Part shown: in pieces, positions 12,110-23,148 of the stretch
Position numbering within the stretch: position 1 is the stretch's first letter
Layout of the letters: the number at the start of each line of letters is the position of its first letter
Assembly: GCA_958450325.1 (NCBI GenBank)
Contig: OY288243.1
Location: forward strand, 2,270,586-2,334,585
Direction: 5' to 3'
DNA length: 64,000 nt
DNA from: Agrostemma githago
Taxonomy: Eukaryota > Streptophyta > Magnoliopsida > Caryophyllales > Caryophyllaceae
Program-made: the position numbers and the translations under genes
The notes under the pieces: model-generated
The model's database searches: none
What the model saw: the letters and a program-made list of their open reading frames with translations, nothing else
Told to the model about the DNA's origin: nothing

Positions 12110-13861
12110 TCAATGGCCCAAGTCCTTGACCTCCAACAAAGCCCAAGCATCAACATTTTGTATAGCAGCCTTCAACAAACTTTCCATAGGACTGGCACTC
12201 GTATACCGTTTACAATACCAAGTCTTGTTCATATTCAACAAAGCCACAACCCCCACATCAACCACATTCACCCTAAACATCGCACTCGCATTACCATGTC
12301 CCGGGTCGACTAAATCCGGCACGATCCAATCCCCGTCACCAAGCCTCCAATACTTCCCATAATACTTGGACTTAATCAAAACCGACCCGTCCGAAGAAGT
12401 GATCACTTCATGGGCACATTTCGGGTCAGTCGGGTCGTCAAACGAGAACTGTAGAAACGAGCCTTCGTGGATCTTGACAGCACCAAGGTACTTCCCGTTC
12501 TCGCCCTTGAAGGCGACGTTCTCAGGGAGTTTGTTGATGGACATCCAGTCTACGACCGTGAATATGTCGCTTGAGTCGTGGTCTGGGTCCTTTGAACCCG
12601 CGAATAGGCACGAGTCGAATGGGGAGCCAATGCGCCATAAGCACGCGTTATGGCCCAATTGGACGTGGAGGAGTCGGACTTTGTTTGTGTCGCCATCGAT
12701 GAATGTGGGCTTGAACAATGTGCAACCCCAACTGGTCTGATCTTCACTGCGGTTTTCGGCCGAGGCCGTGATCCAATAGTGATTAGGCGACCACCTGAAA
12801 ATTAAGAAATCATTTTTACTCGGAAATAAAAGAATATCATCAAACGACAAATACACACAAAATTGACGTGAACAAGTTTTATGGGGTGACGACACAATAA
12901 CTAGTACATGTACAAAATAGAATTTCGTAATTTTATTTCCGTGGGTAGTTTAGAAGCTGGATGGTTTTATGTGTGAAATGGTTCAATTCTGTGAAAAAAA
13001 AATACTTCGTAATTTATTATTGGCAAATTAATTACAGGATAATTATTTACAAATGAATTATTTCACAATACAGTTTCACACAATAAATACTACTCCCTCC
13101 GTATTTTTTTATATGACGTTTGACTTTTTTGAGGTGAGGTTTGACTTTAATTTTTATGTAAATATATTATTCCAATTTTTTTTAAAATTGCGCCATAAAA
13201 TCTCTTACGAAAAGAGCTTTCAAATGAGTATACATTTCATGGTATTTTTTCTTATGTTGTGAGAGATATTGAAGAGAGAAGGGGTGTCTCGAAAAGTGAG
13301 AATGACTTATATTAAAAAACAGAGGGAGTACGAAGTACTACTGAGTACTGAGCCACTGAGTGTTAATTTTTTTTGCGACTATAGAAATTAATTACAACAA
13401 TAATGTATGTTTTGCACGAGATAATACTCGTACTCTAAACTACATACTCTATATACTTGTAGAGTTGCGATCATAAGGAAACTAGGAACAACAAACGCGA
13501 CAATAACAATAACAACGGTAAAAAGAGTAATCAAATTTCAATCCCATTCGACTATGTCATACTTCGTATTAGGTTATCCAATAAAACATTTTCGTACAAA
13601 TTTCACACATGCAAGTTAATCTAAAATATTTGACCGAACAATAAGACATTACCTGACCAAGAACTTATTGGTGTAACGGGATTTGAGGTGGACGAGGCCA
13701 CCACCGATGTTGGCCGTGACCACCTCAAATTGGCTTAGCGGATCCATAACCTTGTCTCCGGAGAACTGAAGAAGACCGTGAGTTTGAACATCTTCACTAC
13801 GATAACGCAAGTATTTGTTGTTGTAAACGGACTTTAGACATACAATTGAAGGCAATGCCAT
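12110..13861 (-). CDS. Amaranthin-like lectin (agglutinin domain protein), copy 1
   Basis: Carbohydrate-binding protein of the amaranthin family, whose founder binds the T-disaccharide Gal-beta-1,3-GalNAc as a dimer of two beta-trefoil domains per chain. Exon 1 is 13653-13861 and exon 2 12110-12794; the intron (12795-13652) is GT/AG and splits the Arg codon before WSPNHYW. Product 297 residues, close to the roughly 300 of amaranthin. The N-terminal trefoil opens MALPSIVCLKSVYNNKYLRY and carries GLLQFS and KSRYTNKFLVRWSPNHYWI; the C-terminal trefoil has FKGENGKYLG, FLQFSFDDP, IKSKYYGKYWR and NKTWYCKRYTS. No signal peptide is visible, so a nucleocytoplasmic location is likely. It is nearly the same length and intron position as the copy at 26.2-28.2 kb. 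Ligand specificity is inferred from the family only. Confidence 0.93.
13093..13328. mobile_element. Stowaway-like MITE in lectin 1 intron
   Basis: Ends CTCCCTCCGTA and its inverse ...CAGAGGGAG, flanked by TA/TA. Absent at this spot from the intron of lectin 2, which has a different small element instead. Confidence 0.8.
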
Positions 13862-13944
13862 TTTTCTTAGCTTTTACTATTTGTTAGTTGATATAGTTAT
13901 TTCTTTGCTTTATTTGGTGATTTTTTTTGCTTAAGTTAGGCTTC

Positions 13945-13952
13945 CTTTTATA
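13945..13952 (-). promoter_or_regulatory. TATA box of lectin copy 1
   Basis: TATAAAAG on the minus strand about 85-90 bases upstream of the ATG, in the sequence CCTATAAAAGG. It is conserved at the equivalent place of copy 2, which supports it. Confidence 0.7.
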
Positions 13953-14006
13953 GGAAAAACTCTCCTCTTGCATATGCCCTATAGGCCTATTATATTGTAC
14001 TCCGTA

Positions 14007-14260
14007 CTTCCTCTGTTCCAACGAATTGTATACATTTGCTTTTAATATTTATAAGTGATGAGAATCTTCAATATAACTTCTAATGTATAAGATAAAAGAT
14101 AGTCACGTGAGATCTTGTTTAAATCGTCTAATAAAATACATTAGGAATATCAAATTTTTATAATTTTTAGTAATACGTAACTAAAGATATAGACAAAAGA
14201 AAACGAGTATCGACGTACGTGCATAAAGCAAACGTATACAAATGGTTGGAACGGAGGGAG
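14007..14260. mobile_element. Stowaway-like MITE in the lectin 1 promoter
   Basis: TA | CTTCCTCTGTTCC ... GGAACGGAGGGAG | TA. Removing element and one TA gives TTGTACTCCGTACAAAATT, almost the sequence TTGTACGAGTACAAAATT upstream of lectin 2 (about 28317), the empty site. It sits about 145 bases upstream of the lectin 1 ATG, just beyond the TATA box. Confidence 0.85.
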
Positions 14261-14953
14261 TACAAAATTAAATACATGTGAAAGTTACGGTACTGAGAAA
14301 CCATCTTCTATTAAATAAGTGGCAGGTACGACATGAAAAATGAAATTTATATAACATCGTTAATTCATCACGTGAAAGGTCTCTCATTAAGGTATTCAAT
14401 TGTCTCAAAATTTCCAATAATCAATCAAAATTTTGAGCGAATTGTAGCCTAGGTTAAGTTTTGATATTCAACACTCAACTTAAGATAAGACTTAACTTTA
14501 AGATTGTGGCAGAATCTTGACACGTATTTCAAGACATATTTAAATTGTAAGTTGAGATAGCCCAGACGGGATCGAGTACAAACCCTAGTTAATTTAGTGA
14601 ATATTTTAATTTGGTGAATCAGTGAAGTTTTGAAGGTATCATTTTCGAGCAACAAAAAGATGTGAATATTATCTCACCCAAATACTAGTTATAACTTATA
14701 ACCCGTACAAATAAGACCATATAGATGATCTAGGATTGTAGTGACCGGACATGAGCACATTGCATTTCACATGCATAGTTTTAGTGTTTTAGTAGTACAA
14801 GTACAACTTTGTCATGCATAAAAGGTCAAGAAGGACCAAGTGGAGAATGGGAAAACATTGGTGAGTTAATTTAATAGTCTATAAATGGAAATTTTGCCCA
14901 CACGGAAAAGGAAGTAAAACAAAGGGTACCTTAAAAAATTTGTAAGGTCGCTA

Positions 14954-15097
14954 CTAGGAATGGCAAAGGGTCCGGGATCCTGCCCAGACCTTGTGGATCT
15001 TACCTTAACGGGTCAGGTTCGGGTCCAACTTTTGAAGACCGGGTCCAGGTCTGGGTCCGGCCAGACCCGACCCATACCCGCTCCGTTGCCATCCCTA
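14954..15097. mobile_element. MITE with GGGATGGCAA-type inverted ends, copy 1
   Basis: TAGGAATGGCAAAGG ... CCGTTGCCATCCCTA, interior of degenerate GGGTCCGG/CCAGACCCGACCC repeats. Lies in block B and is absent from block A. Such elements are common in plants and often classed as hAT-like. Confidence 0.7.
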
Positions 15098-15614
15098 GTT
15101 ATACCTTGTTCTTAATAACAATCGACAGATCAGATATATCTTTTGTGAGATCATAACGAGTTAAATAACACTTTATTCTTGTCTTTGTGTATGTGGTGGC
15201 ATTGAACCACGCTACTGGTAGTTGTTATCCCCTATGCATTCTGTATTTGTTCTATATTCATATTCTTGTTATATATAGTAAATTCTTGTTTGTGACGAGC
15301 ATATTCGTATAATACATCACAAGTCATGACGGGTCAATAATGTCATCCACATACGTAGATATATAAAGACAACTAGCAGACAAGTCACTTGCTACTCTTA
15401 AGCATTTTGATTTTTATCATACCTACACATGTGTGTGATTTTTGACCCGTCATCTATCATAAGTAGAGAGACTTAACGTTCTTGTTATATAATTTGTTCA
15501 GTTATAAGGTTAATACGAACCAATATAAACAAGAATTCGTGAAAAAGGAAAATTACAAATTTTACACTGGAAACTAAAATATACAGTACTTCGTAGATTC
15601 GATCGTGATCTTAA

Positions 15615-17253
15615 GACCATGTACAATGGAGAGTATATCTTCATCCTCTTATTTCTTCTTTCACCCTATATTTTTGACACCTCATAATCTCTTTCCTCTA
15701 CTACATTTTCCACTATTTACTTCCTCTTCCTCTTCCCTTCTTCAATTTTTCTCCCACAATAGAGAGGATCCTTTTAGGTTACTTTTCTTATTATTTTAAT
15801 AGTTGGATAATTAATATTGGTTTACTTATATTGTTTTCATAATTCACTAAAGCTAATTTTTAAAAAAAAAATGTGTTAATTAAATTAAATCTAGTACAAA
15901 TTTATATTGTTTTCATAATTCACTTATATTGTTTTCATAATTCACTAAATCAAATTTACTACAACGCATGCTCACTTACTACAGCTAAATGTTCCCTAAA
16001 TTTACCCATACTCACTTACGTACAACGCATGCAATATCAAATTTACACGATTTTTTTATCGTCTCATTTTAGTAAAATATACCTTATACATATAAAATAG
16101 GGCAATGAATAAAAATTGGAGGGAGCCAAAGATAAAAAAAAAATGAAAATGAAAATATACAAAATAAAAACAAATAAAATCATTTCCAATTTTTATAAAA
16201 GATAAAAATAAAAATGATTTCTCTTACTAAGAATAGGATTGTTTTTGACCAATTGAGTAAGAACCTAGCACAAGGGCCAAGATTGTTAAATTAGAGGAAA
16301 AAGAGGTGATCCTCTTAGCAAGAGGATGAAGGAGGAAGAAGCTACAATGGAGAGGACCTTATCTTAGAGGAGAGGAATGACTAAGAGGAGGTTAATTCCT
16401 CTCTATTGTACTTGCCCTAGGAGCATCTACAATGTAGAGGAGAACTTCTTCCTCTTATTTTTTTTCTCTTTCATCCTATATTTTTGACATATCATCATCT
16501 CTTTCATCCACCTCATTTTCCATTATCTTCATCCTCTTCAATTTCTTTTCTCTAATTTTATCCCACAATATAGAGGATCCTCTTATATTATTTTTTTTAT
16601 TATCATTTTAATTATTTAATGATTAATATTATTATTTATTTAACTTGATAATTTACTTGGCCAATAGTATTTGATAGCATGCACAAGGGCCAAGGTAAAA
16701 CTTTCTTCCTATTCCTCTAAAATTAGAGGAAGTACTCAGAACATGTACGAGAGGATTTACCCTCCTCTTAGCTCTCTCTTTCCTCTAAGAGGAGGTCCTC
16801 TCTATTGTAATGTCTTCCTTGGGCATCCTCTTAGCAAGAGGAAGATGACTTCTACCTCTAATTTTAGAGGAAAATCATTATTGACCCTTGTGCCAAATTA
16901 ACCAATAACATATTGCATGTGAATTTTTTTTATTCTTTAGCTTTTATAAAAACTTGGATGGTAATTAAAATAATAAGAAAAGTAATATATAAGAGGTCCT
17001 CTCTATTGTGGGAGAAAAATTGAATAAGAGAAGAGGAAGAGGATGTAGATAATGAAAAATGTAGTAAGAGGAAAGAAAGTATGAGGTGTCAAAAAAAATA
17101 GAGGGAAAGAGAAGATATAAGAGGATGGAAATGTCCTCTCTAATTTACATGCTCTCAACATCCTCTAAATAAGAAGATCCTATATATTGTAACCACATTG
17201 TAGAGACATCCTCTTATAAAAAGAGAGGATAATCCTCTACAATGTGAATGCAC
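15615..17253. mobile_element. Nested PIF/Harbinger-type MITE cluster, TAA target duplication
   Basis: Ends GACCATGTACAATGGAGAG and, inverted, GTGCATTCACATTGTAGAG, flanked by TAA. Block A is uninterrupted here (CTTAAGTTCAGGTATACCC at about 7440), proving insertion after duplication. The interior repeats the same end motifs (about 16400-16450, 16785-16815, 16990-17010), so at least two related elements are nested. Pyrimidine-rich frames inside are not genes. Confidence 0.75.
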
Positions 17254-17282
17254 TAAGGCCAGAGGTATACCCAAAAACCCTA

Positions 17283-17541
17283 TTCCCTCCGTTCCAACGA
17301 ATTATATACGTTTGCTTTATGCACATATGTCGATACTCGTTTCCTTTTGTCTATATCTTTAGTTACGTGTTACTAAAAATTATAAAAATTTGATATTCAT
17401 AATGTATTTCATTAGACGATTTAAACAAGATCCCACACGACTATATTTTATCTTATATATTAGAAGTTATATTGAAGATTCTCATCACTTATAAATAGTG
17501 TTAAAAAAGCAAATGTATACAATTCGTTGGAACGGATGGAA
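17283..17541. mobile_element. Stowaway-like MITE in block B
   Basis: TA | TTCCCTCCGTTCC ... GGAACGGATGGAA | TA. Block A reads straight through (CCCTAAAATATACTTG), an exact empty site. Closely related to the lectin 1 promoter element. Confidence 0.85.
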
Positions 17542-17981
17542 TATAATATACTTGTAGCATAATGATAACCAAACATGTATTGGAGTTAAAGTCATGAGAG
17601 TCAGTTGGCATTCTATCATTTAGACTACAAGTATGGATAAGTAGGTTTGGTATGATGTCGTTAACATTATTATGGGCATTAAAGTGTGCCTAATTAATCA
17701 TGTATTGTTACAATCCTTTGAAGGATCTCTTGAGAATCTTTGAAAATTGTACACAAAAGCAGATTACTAATATGATTTCTGCATTAGGGCAACTTAAGTA
17801 AGCTTATTAATATCTTATACAACAATTAGTGAGGAATAACATTATAATTAAACGGTTTTTCTAACGTGTACCCACATGACACACATTATAGTATCTTAAT
17901 AAAAACAAGAATCACAATGATATTATCTACGTAGGGTAAATATATATGAGTTTGTATTTCAATTTCTCGTGATAATATTCT

Positions 17982-18339
17982 TATAGCATCCTCATCCAAG
18001 AATGATTTTTCCATTCTTGGGTGGGACCCCCACTTTCCGGCCACCTCTTTTTTTTAATCTCATTTTCTCTATTCTAAAAATACTTCTGTCCAAGAATGAA
18101 GTTTTCATTTTTTTTTCAGTGAGGTCGATTTTATTCCACCTCATTTACATTGCCCAATCATTTATTTTAATATTTTTATTATTGGGACCCGCTCGCATCA
18201 TTCTCCACACTATTTTTCACCCAGAATAATTTTTTTTGCGTATTCTTCTCCAAGAATAACTTATTCGTTCTTAGATGAACGATTAATTTTCATTCATTCT
18301 CCTCCAAGAATGAAGAAAGAATGATGGATGAAGGTGCTC
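17982..18339. mobile_element. Tourist-like MITE, family 'GAGCATCCTCATCC', copy 1
   Basis: TTA | TAGCATCCTCATCCAAGAATG ... GGATGAAGGTGCTC | TTA. The 3-bp TTA duplication is typical of PIF/Harbinger. Block A is empty here (about 7912). Relatives at 44835, 63060 and (truncated) 19491. Confidence 0.85.
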
Positions 18340-18469
18340 TTACGCTTCTTGTTTTAATTAACACATTAACGTGTGTTCAGTGGGCACATGTACGTTAGAA
18401 AAACTGTAATTTAAAAGTGAAGGAGACATGTACTGTGTATCACAAAATTCCTTCATCTACAGATATTGC

Positions 18470-18693
18470 TTGCAACTGGTTTATCAACTGGTTGAGGTCG
18501 AGGATTATCACCATTGCATCAAAGACATTGTGTCGGAATTTCACGCCGAATCAGCTTATTTCCATTGTTTATCTATTAATTATGTATCTCGAAATCTTAA
18601 TACCTGCGCTCACAAACATGCAGCTATGCAGTTACGCAGATATTAAGGTGGGTTTGTGTCTGATGGCAAAAAAAAAAAAAAAAAAAAAAAAAA
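18470..18693 (+). mobile_element. 5'-truncated LINE, 3' end with poly-A tail
   Basis: Frame reads LVYQLVEVEDYHHCIKDIV ... INYVSRNLNTCAHKHA, the final part of the RNase H-like domain of plant LINEs, then a stop, a short 3' end and 28 A (about 18666-18693). In block A the flanks are joined (ACAGATATTG ... CTATAAAGTTGAGG) apart from about 26 bases lost at the site. A typical truncated LINE insertion after duplication. Confidence 0.75.
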
Positions 18694-19490
18694 ACTATAA
18701 AGTTGAGGAAATACTATCATTACTTGACACAAGGAGTTTGCTTTTTGAGACATGATTCCCAAATTTTACCTATTTTTTCTTCAAATCATCCTTGATTATT
18801 ACTACTACATACAAAATCTTTATATCACAGAGATAATGTAATTGTATGTATGTTCATCATGTATACGGCTAGCTATCTAGCAGCTGTATATATCAACGAT
18901 TGGTTCCAAGTGCATGAACTAGGTCGAGTGCTATGATTGTTAGTTGAAATCGAATGTTCCCTACGTGTGCTGCCTAAAGTGAACTTTCTCTTATGTGTGG
19001 AGTAAAACCAACATTTCACTATGTAGTCTAGTATAGGTGATGTTAATATAATTACCAAAAAAAAAAAGACCTAGCTAGCGGTCATTATCGATTTATCGTT
19101 AATAAGTGATGATCGCTCTCTTAATTATTGATTACTCTTTCTTATAGACTCAATAAGTCATGTTCAGTCACGCGTGTGATGGGCTAGTAGAACTGGAATC
19201 TTATCATTTCACCTTATCGATTTATCGTACTTTACCTTCATCGTTTGATTATCTTCTTGAGTCAGATCTGAATAATATGACGTACGTAGTTCTGATTGAA
19301 TTCAAAAAAAAAAGATATAGATGACATCGCTTTTACTTCATTTGTATGACCGATGCATGCACCCAAGATAATCTGTGAATTTACGTACAGTTAAAACTCG
19401 TACAAATAACACCATATAGAAGATCGAGGATTCTAGTGGCCGGACGGACATGGGCACATTGCATCTCACATGCATGGTTTTAGTGTGTTA

Positions 19491-19838
19491 GACCATCTCC
19501 ATCCCCCATTCATTCTTCAAAAATGGGGGAGAATGAATAGAAATTATGTGCTCCATCCATGAAGAATGGAAAAAGAGGAAAATGAAAGAATGAATGATTC
19601 TTCACCAAGAATGAGATGAACAATGAAAAATTGAGGGCCCCACCACTATTTGTACAATAAAATAAAATAAATAAGGTAAAAATGGTTGAGTTGGGTGGTA
19701 TAATAAATGAGATGGAAAGTGTTCGGGACCCACTGGAGAATAGAAAATTTATTCTTGAATGGAGTAATTTTTTTGGGTAGGAAAATTGGATTGATATAAT
19801 GAGGTGGAAGAAGTTGATCCCACCCAAGAATGAAAAAA
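19491..19838. mobile_element. Tourist-like MITE copy, right end truncated
   Basis: TTA | GACCATCTCCATCCCCCATTC ... CCCACCCAAGAATGAAAAA. Same family as 17982-18339. The expected right terminus is missing; the sequence passes directly into copy D. Confidence 0.7.
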
Positions 19839-19860
19839 CCATATAGATGATCTAGGATTG

Positions 19861-20004
19861 CACAAAAACTTGTATGAGACCGTCTCACGGTAATTTATCG
19901 TGAGACCTCTCATACAAGAGGTGGTTACTAAATTTGTAACCAACCCCTATGTGAGAGGTCTCACGATAAAATTACCGTAAGACGGTCTTGCAGAAGAGTT
20001 ATTG
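19861..20004. mobile_element. Mutator-like MITE with perfect 9-bp target duplication
   Basis: Flanked by CTAGGATTG at 19852-19860 and 20005-20013. Block A has this word once, so the empty site is known. Near the ends are inverted GAGACCGTCTCACGGTAAT and ATTACCGTAAGACGGTC arms, giving a strong fold-back. Related AGACGGTCT-rich sequences occur near 27150-27400, 33360 and 42550. Confidence 0.85.
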
Positions 20005-20224
20005 CTAGGATTGTAGTGGCCGGGCATGAGCACATTGCATTTCACATGCATAGTTTTAGTGTTTTAGTAGTACAACTTTGTCATACACAAAAGGTAGAAG
20101 AAGGACCAAGTGGAGAATTGGAAGACATTGGTGAGTCAATTTAATAGTCTATAAATGGAAATTTTGCCCACACCTAAAAGGAAGTAAAACAAAGGGTACC
20201 TTAAAAAATTTGTAATGTGGCTAC

Positions 20225-20395
20225 TAGGGATGGCAATGGGGACCCTGCCCAGATCCTGCGAGTCTTACCCTAATGGATCGGATACGAGTCCTAATTTTTT
20301 TGGATCCTAAGGATACAGGTCGGGTATGTGTCCTTCAAAAATGTTCCGGGTCCGGGTCCTAAAAGTCGGACCCGACCCGTGGACCCGTGTAAAAT
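20225..20395. mobile_element. GGGATGGCAA-type MITE, truncated copy
   Basis: TAGGGATGGCAATGG followed by GGTCGGG/GGGTCCGGGTCC repeats. The right terminus is missing; the sequence runs into a TA repeat and the next element. Confidence 0.6.
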
Positions 20396-20412
20396 CAATA
20401 TATATATATATA

Positions 20413-21180
20413 GAGTGAGGATCCGATGAGTCTCCCTCTTTAGATGAGTCTGTCCTTTCAATCTGGACCACACAGTCAAACAAGATTGAATGGCTGAGAT
20501 TGGACCACGTCATTAAGGAAGAGTAACAAGGCTGCCTTTGCATACACAAACATCATAACTTTTTAATTCCATATTACTGTGATATTATTACTGTGACATT
20601 ATTACTGTAATTCCTTATTATTGTGACAGTGTCACAGTAAGATATTTGTGTTACTGTAATAGTGTCATGTTAGTGTAACAGTGCTACTGTTAATCTCATG
20701 TTGATGTTACTTTGTAGTGTCAATTGATAAATGAATTTGACATTATTACTGTGACATTATACTGTGATTCCTTATTATTGTGACAGTGTCACAGTAAGAT
20801 ATTTATAACTCTTTAATTTCATATTACTGTTACATTATTACTGTGACATTATTATTGTAATTCCTTATAATTGTGACACTGTCACAGTAAGATTTTTGTG
20901 TTACTGTAATAGTGTTCTGTTACTGTAACAGTATTACTCTGACATTATTATTGTAATTCCTTATTACTGTGACAGTGTCACAATAAGATATTTGTGTTAC
21001 TGTAATAGTTTTGTTTTTTTTTTTTTTAAAAAAAAGTGTTCTGTTACTGTAACAGTAAGATTATATACGATGAAGATGACGCTGAGATTGAATCTCAGCC
21101 ATTCATGTGATTTGATCATGTGGCTGTGATTTGCGGGACGGACTCATTTAAAGAAGACCAACTCACCGGATGCAATTTCT
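20413..21180. mobile_element. TIR element containing ACTGTGACA tandem repeats
   Basis: Lies between two TA microsatellites. Ends share ATCCGATGAGT / inverted ACTCACCGGAT and a second inverted pair, TTGAATGGCTGAGATT near 20483 and AATCTCAGCCATTCA near 21092. The interior is built of roughly 85-bp units (TTATTACTGTGACATTATTA, GTGACAGTGTCACAGTAAGA, TGTTACTGTAATAGTGT) repeated about four times. No coding capacity; non-autonomous, superfamily unclear (Mutator-like possible). Confidence 0.6.
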
Positions 21181-21249
21181 ATATATATATATATATATAA
21201 GATAAACTTTCGAGCGATATGATTGGTCTGTTGCATCAAAACTCAATTT

Positions 21250-22850
21250 AGGAAACTATCCTTAATAATAATAAAAAATCAAGTAGAGAATCATTTAATT
21301 ATTGTGATGTTTTATAATTTTCATCTTAAAATCTTTAAATTTCGTTTAACAAAAAGTTATCGTAAATAAAATTATAAAAATGAATTAATTAGATTTGTAG
21401 TGGAAAATGCTTTAATTAGAATATAAATTTCATATTATTTGTTTCATATTATTTGCTCGAAAAAATGATGAATTTATTACATACAAAGATAGTAAAGTTA
21501 TGCCACATCGACAAATTATAATAAGGTGATAAAATTCTATATTATACTCAAAAATATGTATCATCTGTCCTTATATGTATCATCCTTACTTATCAATATA
21601 TTATAATAAGTAAATAATAGTAATCATCCGTCCTTAGATATCCATAAAAAACCTTTTGAGTCATAAAGAACGATTAAGATTATATATGGAATTCTATAAT
21701 ATAAACAAAAGTAATTATTGTTTTTGAATATTGACTAAAAAACTTTTGAGTCTTAAAAAAACTCTTAATAAGACTACAAACTTAAAATTGTCCCACATCG
21801 AAACAATTAAAATAGGATGATGATTATATATTATAAATAAGAGTAATCATTTGTTCTTTTGGGTCTTAAAATGAGCTCTTAAGACAGTAAATTGTCTCAC
21901 ATCAAAAAATTATGATAATGGAATTCTATATTATAAATAAGATTAATCATTCGTTCTTAAAATCAATAAATAAAGCTTTTGAGTCTTAGAAAATATCTTA
22001 ATAAGACTACAAACTTAAGCGACATGATCTCACATCGAAAAATTATACTCATTATAAATAAGAAATAAGAGTAATTAATTATACAATAAGACGATGAAAT
22101 TCTATTATACAAATAAAAGTAATCATTCTCCAAATTATGACTGATCATTCGTTATTAGAATATATTTCGAAACTCAATTGAGTCTTAAAACCTCTTAATA
22201 CTATAAACTCAAGTAAAATTATTACAAGAGTTCTTAAGACTATATCTAAACTTAAGTCAAAATTATTCTATATCGAAAAATAATGAGGTCATGAAATTTG
22301 ATATTATAAATAAGATAAATCATTCGTTCTTAGATATCAAAAATAAATGTTTTGTGAGTCTTACAAATGTACTTTGAGACTATAAACTTAGGTAAGATTA
22401 TCCCACATAGAAAAATTATAATAAGGTGATCGAATTTTATTACTTCCTTCATTTCATTCAATTGTGTTTGCCTTTTATATTCATTATGGTGAGAATTATT
22501 TTAATCAAAGACAAACAATTGAATGGAACGGGGGAGTATATAAATACGAGTAATCATCCATTCTTAAGTTAGATATAAAAACAAACTCTTTTATTATTAT
22601 AATTATCTTAACGTTGTCATCGAAAAATTATGACGATGTGATGAAATTTTATTTTATAAATAATAATCATTTGTCTTTGGATATCAGCTAAAAAAAATTT
22701 GAGTCTTAAAAATGATCTTAGAACCGTAAGCTTAAGAAAAAGAGAAATCATGCGTGTTTAGATATTAAGAAAAATCGGAGTTCTAAAAAGAGTTTTTTAA
22801 AAATATGAAAGTTTTTAAGATTATACATTCTCAGTTAGACTTTGCTCAGA
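21250..22850. repeat. Degenerate tandem array, about 110-150 bp per unit
   Basis: Eight or more diverged units. Each carries CCCACATCGAAAAATTATAA (variants), AAGGTGATGAAATTCTATAT, TATAAATAAGAGTAATCATT, CGTTCTTAGATATC and TTTTGAGTCTTAAAA, then AAGACTACAAACTTAAG. Very AT-rich, no gene. A 94-bp Stowaway-like element sits inside. Confidence 0.75.
22443..22536. mobile_element. Short Stowaway-like MITE (94 bp)
   Basis: TA | CTTCCTTCATTTCATTCAATTG ends mirrored by CAATTGAATGGAACGGGGGAG | TA. Inserted in the degenerate array. Confidence 0.75.
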
Positions 22851-23148
22851 CTCATCTTACCCATTTTTGGTTAAAAAATGAATTAATTTGTGATTAAACA
22901 ATAAAATTTACTTATTTGGTACAAATTACTAATCGGAATTACTTTATTATTTAGTTTAATTAAAAATTTTAACTTGTTTTATTTTATTGTTGTTGGTTTT
23001 GTTTGATATACAAAAAGACGGGTAGACGTCTTTTGTGCTTCGTTCATATTATAGATCCGGATAATTTATGATACTTTGATTATGCCTTACTTATATTAAT
23101 TTACGTTATTTTAATAATTATTTTTTCATACATGGTCTTAGGTGTATC

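Larger units (their letters stand above)
14620..19229. repeat. Segmental-duplication block B (left part of lectin unit 2)
   Basis: Copy of 4870-8560 carrying at least five later insertions listed separately. It starts where the lectin 1 upstream sequence ends: ...TTTAGTGAATATTTTAA is followed by AGTGAAGTTTTGAAGGTATC, the left edge of block A. Relative to A it lacks the equivalent of about 4935-6070 and of about 6340-6900. Confidence 0.8.
19230..20225. repeat. Partial extra copies C and D of the duplicated block
   Basis: 19230-19490 matches about 5840-6170 of block A. After a truncated Tourist-like MITE, 19839-20225 (interrupted by another MITE) again matches 6095-6340. Together with A and B, the segment around GTAGTGGCCGGACATGAGCA is present four times. 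Confidence 0.75.

Noticed and set aside
12113..12747. Long plus-strand frames, and a second minus frame, over lectin exon 2
   Set aside because: Antisense or off-frame shadows; equivalents in lectin 2 are broken or differ, whereas the lectin frame is preserved.
15605..17160. Ser/Phe/Leu-rich open frames
   Set aside because: Products of CCTCTT-rich MITE sequence with terminal inverted repeats; the empty site in block A shows it is an insertion.
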